NCBI GenBank assembly: GCA_903898215.1
Contig: CAIUEQ010000144.1
Location: 1 to 14,951 of the forward strand
From: an uncultured Bacteroidota bacterium
GTDB lineage: Bacteria; Bacteroidota; Bacteroidia; UKL13-3
Reading direction: 5' to 3'
DNA: 14,951 nucleotides
Every line of letters begins with the position of its first letter. Positions within the stretch are counted from its first letter, which is position 1. Positions 9,011 through 14,951 of the stretch are shown piece after piece. A program made the position numbers and the translations under genes. The notes beneath the pieces were generated by a model. It worked only from the letters and a program-made list of their open reading frames with translations, was not told the DNA's origin and made no database searches.

Positions 9011-9394
9011 TCAAGAAAATGATGGTGGCTTTATCGGAGGAGTTTTATGGCCAAACTTTGGAAACTTATCTGCTGATTTAAACAACAGATCAAATGATGA
9101 TTCAACTAAATATTGGATTGATATTTTATGAGGAGTTTTTGTTGCTTCGGTTGTTACTGCTTTAATTAAAATAACCCCTGAATGTTTTTCAGATGATTTT
9201 TTTAAAATCAAGCTAAAACAATTAGTTAGAAAATAATGAAAATTATATTTGGACGCTTTAAATTTTGTGAATTGATTATCTATTTTAACACCATTAATAT
9301 GAACTGTTTTTAAATCAGAATTTGAATGATTGCCTCTCAATAGCAATCCAATTAAAAGGACGGTAACAAATAAAAATGTGTATATTTTTTTCAA
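9011..9394 (-). CDS. Small exported protein of unknown function (127 aa), TTG start
   Basis: The frame begins with TTG at 9392-9394, because no ATG gives the N-terminal signal and an in-frame TAA lies seven codons upstream. It ends in TGA at 9011-9013. Residues 1-20 (MKKIYTFLFVTVLLIGLLL, then Arg) form an obvious signal peptide or membrane anchor without a lipobox cysteine. The remainder is basic, with one cysteine (in LTNCFSL), and ends in a proline-rich tail (KTPPIKPPSFS). No domain is recognised and it lacks a T9SS sorting tail. It lies between two secreted-protein genes on the same strand, 120 bp before the giant gene and 281 bp after the T9SS cargo gene, so an operon is not evident. The export-signal start makes it more credible than a chance frame, but it could still be spurious. 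Confidence 0.55.
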   Translation of the reverse strand: MKKIYTFLFVTVLLIGLLLRGNHSNSDLKTVHINGVKIDNQFTKFKASKYNFHYFLTNCFSLILKKSSEKHSGVILIKAVTTEATKTPHKISIQYLVESSFDLLFKSADKFPKFGHKTPPIKPPSFS

Positions 9395-9675
9395 ACGTCT
9401 AGCGCTAATGCTTATTTAAAAGTATATAAATTTCAATGTATTTTGTATTTTTAAAGCAAATAAGATGTAAATTGCTGTAAAATACAGCCGAGTGGTTGTT
9501 TATCGAAAAATAGAAATGTTTTAAACGTATGCAATAAAGGAAAAATGAAAGTTTAGTGTCTTTATATTAGAAACATTTCATTCACAATAAACATTTCTTA
9601 ATCTCATAATTATATAAAATAAATTAGCCCTTTAAATTTCTTGAAGATTAATTAAGAGATGATTCAATTTGTTAT
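9395..9675. other. AT-rich intergenic gap without a recognised gene
   Basis: This gap of 281 bases separates two minus-strand genes. It contains a 10-bp inverted repeat (annotated separately). I see no long frame, no RNA gene, and no GC-rich hairpin followed by T-run. It should hold the terminator of the 248-residue gene and the promoter of the small exported gene, but neither matches a consensus well. Confidence 0.5.
9512..9598. repeat. 10-bp inverted repeat with an extra copy, intergenic
   Basis: AGAAATGTTT at 9512-9521 is the exact reverse complement of AAACATTTCT at 9589-9598, with 67 bases between the arms. A further nine-base copy, AAACATTTC, sits at 9571-9579. The arms do not extend beyond ten bases. 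In a region this AT-rich, chance is a real alternative; a regulator site or weak transcript structure is possible. Confidence 0.3.
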
Positions 9676-10422
9676 TTACTCTTTAATAAATTTTGCTCTG
9701 AATGATTTTGAACCGTCATTAATTTCAGCAAAATAAATACCTGAATTTAATGTCCCGATTTCGATAGAAGGGTTATTGTAAACATCAATTTGTTCAGTTT
9801 TTACGAGCTTGCCATTGATATCAAATATTTTTACAAATGCCTTAGCATCAGATACAGATCTTGCATCGACAAATAATTTATTTTGAGCAGGATTAGGATA
9901 AACCTTTAATGGTTTTGAATGATCGATAATTTCAAAAATACCTGTTGGCGATTTCACTAAAATTGAATAGTGCTTGTTAGTATCTGTTTGGCTTTGGCTT
10001 ATCCAATTCCCAAAAACTTTTGCTCTACCATTTGTTAGCAATATCACATTCAGTGGATATAATCCTGCCTGAGTTGTTGTGCCACTTATCATCACACATC
10101 CTATTTCACCACCATTAACTTTACAGTTGGGTTTATTACATTGATAGGTAAAACCAGAAGGCATTCCTATCACTCCTGTAATTTTTATTGAATCAACTTT
10201 TGCTTGAACAGTAACTCCTAAATAAATAATACTTGTATCAATCGGTGATTCAAATTGCATGATTTGCTGGTAAGCAATATTCACATGTGCAGTAGCCATC
10301 GTATCCGGAAAAATCCCGTATCCATTAAGTGTGGTTGCAGGTGTACATTGTGCAATTGATTTTGTATTTGCAAATAAAATCACAGTTACAATTAAAAAAG
10401 TTATTTTGGCTAATGTTTTCAT
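9676..10422 (-). CDS. T9SS-secreted Ig-like protein with C-terminal sorting domain
   Basis: 248 residues. Signal peptide at 1-25 (MKTLAKITFL..., cleavage SIAQ/C). The middle (about 26-156) looks like an extracellular beta-sandwich with a cysteine cluster: C95, C100 and C109 in the text FTYQCNKPNC...EIGC, plus C26 at the mature N-terminus. The GMPSGFTYQC pattern resembles text I recall in other Bacteroidota secreted proteins, function unknown. Residues 172-248 form a type A T9SS sorting domain: LKVYPNPAQNKLFV, then KIFDINGKLVKTE, then LNSGIYFAEI and a basic end. It should be exported by Sec, carried across the outer membrane by T9SS, and trimmed at the tail with anchoring to the surface or release. 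No catalytic residues are seen, so a binding or adhesion role is a guess. The gene is divergent from the TonB receptor gene. Confidence 0.92.
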   Translation of the reverse strand: MKTLAKITFLIVTVILFANTKSIAQCTPATTLNGYGIFPDTMATAHVNIAYQQIMQFESPIDTSIIYLGVTVQAKVDSIKITGVIGMPSGFTYQCNKPNCKVNGGEIGCVMISGTTTQAGLYPLNVILLTNGRAKVFGNWISQSQTDTNKHYSILVKSPTGIFEIIDHSKPLKVYPNPAQNKLFVDARSVSDAKAFVKIFDINGKLVKTEQIDVYNNPSIEIGTLNSGIYFAEINDGSKSFRAKFIKE

Positions 10423-10435
10423 GGTTCAGTAATTT
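10423..10435. promoter_or_regulatory. 13-bp divergent intergenic spacer
   Basis: Only 13 bases separate the ATG of the T9SS cargo gene (minus) from the ATG chosen for the TonB receptor (plus). Promoters for both must therefore lie inside the opposite coding region, or one annotated start is too far upstream. Near-matches to the TAnnTTTG -7 box exist (TTATTTTG at 10401-10408 plus; TAAAATTG at 10450-10457 minus), but neither has a well-spaced upstream TTTG, so I do not call them. Confidence 0.4.
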
Positions 10436-12784
10436 ATGTTGGCAATTTACAATTTTAAAATAAATAGTAAGCATCGCATTGTTTTTATGATGTTGATGAT
10501 TTTCTATTTCAATTCATCTGCACAAAATTTTGAGTTAACAGGATTTGTGAGAGATGTTGACAACAACGAAAAACTTTCGGGAGTAGTGGTTTTGGTGAAT
10601 AATAAAATTAAAGCCGTTACCGATGCTAAAGGATTTTATCAACTTCATTTAAATCAAGGAGAGTATGAAATCATCTTTAAATATACCGGATATACTGATA
10701 AAAAAGAATCGATCTCTATCCATTCAAATTTACAACACGATATCAAATTAAAAGTATCAACGAGCCAATTAAATCAAGTTGTTGTTTCGGCAGGACGATA
10801 TGAACAAGAAGTAAAAAGGCTAACCGTTTCAACTGAAATAATTAAGCCTTACCTCATCGAAAATAAGATAACCACCAACCTTCAAAATTTTATGGATCAG
10901 GTTCCAAGTGTGAACGTGATTGATGGACAAATAAATATTCGAGGTGGCAGCGGTTGGACTTATGGTGCCGGATCGCGTGTATTAGTGATGCTTGATGATA
11001 TGCCATATTTATCAGGTGATGCAGGTCAAGTGCAATGGAAATTTTTACCTACAGAAAATATTCAGCAGATAGAAGTTGTAAAAGGTGCCTCTTCAGTTTT
11101 ATATGGTTCATCAGCATTAAATGGTGTGATAAATATTCGTACTGCCGATCCAAAAGATAAACCGATAACAAGCTTAACTCCTATTTTTGGTTGGTATAAC
11201 AAACCTTCCAGAGACAGTTTAAAGTGGACCAACAACACACAATTGCAAAAAGGTTTTAACGCATTTCATTCGCGTGTATACAAACAGTTGGATCTGACAT
11301 TTACTGCAAATTATTTAAAAGATGATGGCTATCGTTTTGGTGAAGATGATGAACGATTGCGTTTCTCCTTTAAAACAAAGTTTCATTCAAAAAAATTTGC
11401 AGGTTTAACATACGGACTAAACGGAAGTATGATGTACCAAAACAGTTCGAGTTTTTTATTATGGAATGGATATCCGCAAGGTGGTTTGGTTGCTCTCAGT
11501 AACCAAAAAACTATGGACAAATCTTACAATTTTTCTATCGACCCTCATGTAGATTTTTTTGCATTTGGATTAAAACATCGTATCAAAACGCGATACTTAA
11601 ATATCATCAATAATATCCAATCGCCCGACACAACGGTTAACCAAGATAATTCATCATGGCTTGTTTATGGAGAGTATCAGGTTCAAAAAGAATTACCAAA
11701 ACAACTCGGTGTTATTACAGGAGGTATTGCCGGAAGTTATACTGAAAGTAATTCTCCACTTTATATGGGATTTAACCATAGCGCTAATTATGCACCATTT
11801 TTACAACTTGATCTGCGATATAAAAAAATAAGTTTTACAGCAGGTTCGAGATATGAAAATTACCAAATGAATTCGCAAAAAGATAGCAGAGTAATTTTTA
11901 GAACAGGTTTAAATATAGAGATCACCAAAACAACTTTCTTTCGAACATCATATGGTGAAGGTTACCGCTATCCTTCCATTGCCGAACGATATATTCAAAC
12001 CTCAGTTGGTGCTGTAAATGTTTTTCCTAACCCAAATTTAAAACCAGAAAGTGGATGGAATGCTGAAGCCGGAATTAAACAAGGATTTAAAATTTCGAAC
12101 TGGACATGCTTTGCTGATGCTGCATATTTTTATACTGAATATGCAAATATGGTTGAGTTTAACTTTGGTGTTTGGGCTCCAATTGACCCAACTGGTCCAA
12201 TAGGAAATATTTTTAAAAGTTTTGGATTCAAATCATTTAATGTTGGTCAAACAAGAATTGATGGTTTTGATTTTTCGCTTGGCGGACAAGGAAAGATTGG
12301 TTCATTTGATGTTAAGATTTTGGCAGGCTATACTTTAATGAATCCTATTTCACTCGAACCCGAAAAAATTTATGCTTATGATTTAGTAACGCCTCCAAAT
12401 CCTTTAACATACAGCAATACAAGTTCGAGTGCTGATGGTAATTTTTTAAAATATCGCTATAAAGAATTAGGAAAAACAGATGTTCAAATTGGATATAAAA
12501 AATATTCATTTGGAGTAAGTATGCGGTACAATAGTTTTATGAAAAATATTGACAAGATATTTGTCGACCCATTATTTGCCACATTAGTTCCGGGAGTTGC
12601 AAATGCACGTGAACTAAATAGCTCCGGTGATTTTATCTGGGATTTGCGATTTGGTTATGAGCTTAACAAACATATCAAAACAAATTTTATCGTAAACAAT
12701 TTGCTTAACCATGAAATGATGACCAGGCCAACCGATATTCGCCCACCAAGACTTTTTATGTTTCAGATAAATTTCAGATTCTAA
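10436..12784 (+). CDS. TonB-dependent outer-membrane receptor
   Basis: 782 residues. Residues 1-30 form a signal peptide with a long basic n-region, ending SSAQ/N. Residues about 33-110 are a carboxypeptidase-regulatory-like beta-sandwich (GFVRDVDNNEKLSGVVV...TDAKGFYQL...YTGY), typical of Bacteroidota receptors. LNQVVVSAG at 112-120 fits the position of the TonB-box/plug start. The plug runs to about 238, with the hallmarks NIRGGSG, VLVMLDDMPY, IQQIEVVKGASSVLYGSSALNGVINI. The rest is a 22-strand-type barrel ending in FRF with a terminal aromatic residue, as required for outer-membrane insertion. The receptor imports a scarce ligand using TonB-ExbBD energy; the ligand cannot be read from sequence. 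At 782 residues it is shorter than typical SusC proteins (about 1,000) and no SusD-like gene follows. The start at 10436 was chosen because later Met codons (18, 19, 21) would truncate the signal peptide. It is followed after 17 bp by the SGNH-like gene, suggesting co-transcription. Confidence 0.95.
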   Translation: MLAIYNFKINSKHRIVFMMLMIFYFNSSAQNFELTGFVRDVDNNEKLSGVVVLVNNKIKAVTDAKGFYQLHLNQGEYEIIFKYTGYTDKKESISIHSNLQHDIKLKVSTSQLNQVVVSAGRYEQEVKRLTVSTEIIKPYLIENKITTNLQNFMDQVPSVNVIDGQINIRGGSGWTYGAGSRVLVMLDDMPYLSGDAGQVQWKFLPTENIQQIEVVKGASSVLYGSSALNGVINIRTADPKDKPITSLTPIFGWYNKPSRDSLKWTNNTQLQKGFNAFHSRVYKQLDLTFTANYLKDDGYRFGEDDERLRFSFKTKFHSKKFAGLTYGLNGSMMYQNSSSFLLWNGYPQGGLVALSNQKTMDKSYNFSIDPHVDFFAFGLKHRIKTRYLNIINNIQSPDTTVNQDNSSWLVYGEYQVQKELPKQLGVITGGIAGSYTESNSPLYMGFNHSANYAPFLQLDLRYKKISFTAGSRYENYQMNSQKDSRVIFRTGLNIEITKTTFFRTSYGEGYRYPSIAERYIQTSVGAVNVFPNPNLKPESGWNAEAGIKQGFKISNWTCFADAAYFYTEYANMVEFNFGVWAPIDPTGPIGNIFKSFGFKSFNVGQTRIDGFDFSLGGQGKIGSFDVKILAGYTLMNPISLEPEKIYAYDLVTPPNPLTYSNTSSSADGNFLKYRYKELGKTDVQIGYKKYSFGVSMRYNSFMKNIDKIFVDPLFATLVPGVANARELNSSGDFIWDLRFGYELNKHIKTNFIVNNLLNHEMMTRPTDIRPPRLFMFQINFRF

Positions 12785-12801
12785 TTTAATAAAAATATTT
12801 A

Positions 12802-13755
12802 GTGCTTAACAAAAAATTGTACGTCATCATCCTTGCCATTTTACTTGCAATTATTTTTGCTTACAGCATCACTCCGTACTTTTATTATCGATTAAATACA
12901 GATTTCAAACGCACAAAATTTATTGTCAAAGCGCTGAATTCAGAAGAATCTCCAATGATTTTACTTTTCGGAAACAGCATTCTGATGTCGGGAATAAATG
13001 CGAAAATATTATCAAACAATTCAAGCGAAAATTTGATTTATAATTTGGCAACGAGCGGACAATCTTTAAAAGAATCTTTTTTATTTTACACCAAAGTTCC
13101 TTCTTCGGTAAAAGCAGTTTATCAGTTTGTGATGGTTGGACAACTCGAACATTCAATTGCTCCATTATCCGAAAATATTATTAGAAATCTGATCATGAGT
13201 GATTATCATTTCGATTCAAAAAAAGACACTTTACTTCCTGCTGATGAAACAACTTATTTTTTAAAAAACAACATCCTCATCAACTATCAGGCAAGAACTG
13301 TATTTCTAAATTCATATAACCACATGTTCCGAAAATTGATGCGAAAAGATTTGCTCATCGATTCAAATACAGAAAATCTCTTTTACCCTTTTTTATATAC
13401 TCAAAAACTTGACGAAAAAACTTACCATAAAGTTATCGAAAAATACAATCCTCGTTCACCACAAATTTCCTTTCATCCCGACAGTAATACGATAAAATAT
13501 TTGATCAAAGCAAATACCTATTTTCAAAACAGGGGAATAACCTATTATGTGGTGCTTTACCCTTTGAATCCTGACTTAAGCAATATCACATTAAATTACA
13601 AAACCGATGCGATGCAAAAACTTTCAGCTGTTCAACAAGTACAATTTATTAACTGCATGGATATATTGGGAAATGAAAGTTTTGTTGATCAATTTCACAT
13701 GAACAACGAAGGAGCAATTAAATTTTCGAACTACTTAAAAACCTATATTCAATAA
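12802..13755 (+). CDS. Membrane-anchored SGNH-hydrolase-like protein (probable acyltransfer partner)
   Basis: 317 residues, starting at GTG 12802-12804; no ATG is available between the in-frame upstream stops and the transmembrane segment. Residues 5-22 form one N-terminal membrane helix, leaving the rest in the periplasm. SGNH-type motifs are present: FGNSILMSG at 56-64 (GNS with nucleophile S59 in place of GDS), NLATSGQS at 81-88 (block II glycine), VLYPLNP at 251-257, and DQFHMNNEGA at 296-305, which supplies the block V D296 and H299. This matches the layout of AlgJ/AlgX/DltD-like and related partner proteins that complete acyl transfer to a polymer in tandem with an MBOAT protein. The next gene, an MBOAT acyltransferase, starts on the base after its stop codon, which strongly supports that role. 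The polymer and acyl group (likely acetyl) are not known. Confidence 0.85.
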   Translation: MLNKKLYVIILAILLAIIFAYSITPYFYYRLNTDFKRTKFIVKALNSEESPMILLFGNSILMSGINAKILSNNSSENLIYNLATSGQSLKESFLFYTKVPSSVKAVYQFVMVGQLEHSIAPLSENIIRNLIMSDYHFDSKKDTLLPADETTYFLKNNILINYQARTVFLNSYNHMFRKLMRKDLLIDSNTENLFYPFLYTQKLDEKTYHKVIEKYNPRSPQISFHPDSNTIKYLIKANTYFQNRGITYYVVLYPLNPDLSNITLNYKTDAMQKLSAVQQVQFINCMDILGNESFVDQFHMNNEGAIKFSNYLKTYIQ

Positions 13756-14951
13756 ATGCTATTTAACTCCATAGATTTTTTGGTATTTATCATTTGCCTG
13801 TTTGCAATACTTTTTATTTTCAAAAAAAATGAACAGCAAAAATGGATTTACCTAATTGCGAGCTATGTGTTTTATATGTGGTGGAATCCTGCATTAATTT
13901 TATTGCTGATATTCTCAACAACTCTAAATTATTTTGTCGGAAAATTTATTGCAAATAACTTAGATAATATTTATGGAAAACGTTGGTTGATTGTTGGAAT
14001 AATAATCAATTTAGGAATGCTCGGATTTTTTAAATATGATATTTTTTTCGAAAACAGTTTTAATTTTATTTCCGGAACATCACATCATTCTTGGGTTTCA
14101 CAACATATTGTTTTGCCGGTAGGAATCTCATTTTACACGTTTCAGGCATTAAGTTATATCATCGATATTTATCATAAAAAAATCAAACCGGTTCAATCTC
14201 CACTCGATTTTTTTGTATATAAAAGTTTCTTTCCTCAGCTTGTTGCAGGACCAATTGTTAGGGCTTCTGATTTTTTACCGCAACTTCAAAAAGAAAGAAA
14301 AATACGTTTTGAAACCATACCAGTATTACTTGTTTTAAAAGGGCTATTTAAAAAAATTGTGATTGCCGATAACCTTGGAATGTTTACCGATACGGTATAT
14401 GCAAAACCCGAAAATTATCCTTCGCTTATTATTTGGATCGCAACAATATCATTTACCATTCAAATCTATTGTGACTTTTCAGGTTATACAGATATTGCTA
14501 TCGGAATTGCAAAAATATTAGGATTTGAATTTCCAAAGAATTTCAACAAACCATACTTCGCACTCACCATTTCTGATTTTTGGAAACGCTGGCATATTTC
14601 ACTTTCAAGTTGGCTTCGCGATTATTTATACATTCCACTTGGAGGAAACAAAATCAGCAAATTGATCACTTACCGAAACCTCATGATAACCATGCTGCTA
14701 GGTGGTTTATGGCATGGTGCCAGTTGGAATTTTGTAATCTGGGGTGGACTTCATGGATCTCTACTTTGTATCAACAGATGGTTAAAAGTTGATGCGATTA
14801 TTTTCAATTCAAAAAGTAAAATCGTAAAACTTTTTTCTTGGTTTATCACAATGTTTTTGGTAAATATTTTATGGGTAATTTTTAGAATTACGGATATCGG
14901 AAAATTAAAAATAGTGTTAGGGAAATTTTTTCTCTTCGACTTCAATTTTCA
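13756..14951 (+). CDS. MBOAT-family O-acyltransferase (AlgI/DltB-like), C-terminus beyond window
   Basis: ATG 13756-13758 directly abuts the TAA of the preceding gene (TAAATG), giving likely translational coupling. 398 codons are visible; AlgI-type proteins are usually about 460-520 residues, so roughly the last fifth is missing. The protein is very hydrophobic with many membrane helices. Family signatures are present: FYMWWNP near the N-terminus, FPQLVAGPIVRASDF at 159-173, DFWKRWHISLSSWLRDYLYIPLGG from 274, with H280, and GGLWHGASWNF with the catalytic-type histidine H320. MBOAT proteins of this kind work in the inner membrane, passing an acyl group from a cytoplasmic donor toward an extracytoplasmic acceptor; alginate acetylation (AlgI) and teichoic-acid D-alanylation (DltB) are the known models. 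With the SGNH partner upstream, acetylation of an exopolysaccharide or surface glycan is most likely here; the exact substrate is not deducible. Confidence 0.93.
   Translation, partial: MLFNSIDFLVFIICLFAILFIFKKNEQQKWIYLIASYVFYMWWNPALILLLIFSTTLNYFVGKFIANNLDNIYGKRWLIVGIIINLGMLGFFKYDIFFENSFNFISGTSHHSWVSQHIVLPVGISFYTFQALSYIIDIYHKKIKPVQSPLDFFVYKSFFPQLVAGPIVRASDFLPQLQKERKIRFETIPVLLVLKGLFKKIVIADNLGMFTDTVYAKPENYPSLIIWIATISFTIQIYCDFSGYTDIAIGIAKILGFEFPKNFNKPYFALTISDFWKRWHISLSSWLRDYLYIPLGGNKISKLITYRNLMITMLLGGLWHGASWNFVIWGGLHGSLLCINRWLKVDAIIFNSKSKIVKLFSWFITMFLVNILWVIFRITDIGKLKIVLGKFFLFDFNF

Noticed and set aside
9011..9394. Lipoprotein assignment for the small exported protein
   Set aside because: No cysteine follows the hydrophobic segment; the only cysteine lies well inside the mature region.
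8891..9675. Rho-independent terminators after the two smaller minus-strand genes
   Set aside because: No GC-rich hairpin followed by a T-run was found. The best pairing in the gap is a 10-bp AT-rich inverted repeat with a 67-base loop.
10401..10457. Possible Bacteroidota promoter boxes (TTATTTTG plus, TAAAATTG minus) near the divergent starts
   Set aside because: Each has one mismatch to TAnnTTTG, and no upstream TTTG lies at the right distance. In AT-rich DNA such matches are expected by chance.
10436..12784. Classification of the receptor as SusC with a polysaccharide utilisation locus
   Set aside because: The protein is about 200 residues shorter than typical SusC, and no SusD-like lipoprotein or glycoside hydrolase follows.
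12926..13165. Minus-strand frame of 79 codons inside the SGNH-like gene
   Set aside because: It lies antisense to the GNS and block II motifs of a well-supported gene and has no features of its own.
14580..14945. Two short frames (plus 14580-14792, minus 14751-14945) inside the MBOAT gene
   Set aside because: They are other-frame readings of the strongly conserved WKRWH and WHG region.

Overview
The window comes from an AT-rich member of the Bacteroidota, probably an environmental lineage. The evidence is a type IX secretion (T9SS) C-terminal sorting domain, a TonB-dependent receptor with an N-terminal carboxypeptidase-regulatory-like domain, a GEVED domain on a giant secreted protein, and start codons preceded by A/T-rich leaders without Shine-Dalgarno sequences. 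I saw no RNA genes, insertion sequences, phage genes or CRISPR arrays.

Layout. About 60% of the window (1-8890, minus strand) is one reading frame that runs off the left edge: at least 2,963 residues of a secreted modular protein. It has a signal peptide, a GEVED domain, an Ig/CARDB-like domain, and then five tandem units of about 560 residues. Each complete unit is a right-handed beta-helix domain followed by an Ig/CARDB-like domain. The units fall into two sequence classes in the order A-B-A-A-B. A small unrecognised exported protein (9011-9394, minus, TTG start) and a T9SS cargo protein of 248 residues (9676-10422, minus) follow. The latter is divergent, by only 13 bp, from a plus-strand cluster: a TonB-dependent outer-membrane receptor (10436-12784), a membrane-anchored SGNH-hydrolase-like protein (12802-13755) and an MBOAT-family O-acyltransferase (13756 to the right edge, partial). 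The last two abut with no intervening base.

How they may work together. The minus-strand genes all look exported; the 248-residue protein carries a T9SS sorting tail, and the giant protein probably has one beyond the left edge. The MBOAT-SGNH pair resembles AlgI/AlgJ- or DltB/DltD-type systems that move acyl groups across the inner membrane onto an extracytoplasmic polymer. The receptor upstream could import a substrate or could simply be co-transcribed. The link between the surface proteins and the acylation pair is positional only. The most distinctive feature is the giant repeat protein, with its mosaic unit order and a pair of cysteines that is kept or lost together in each unit.
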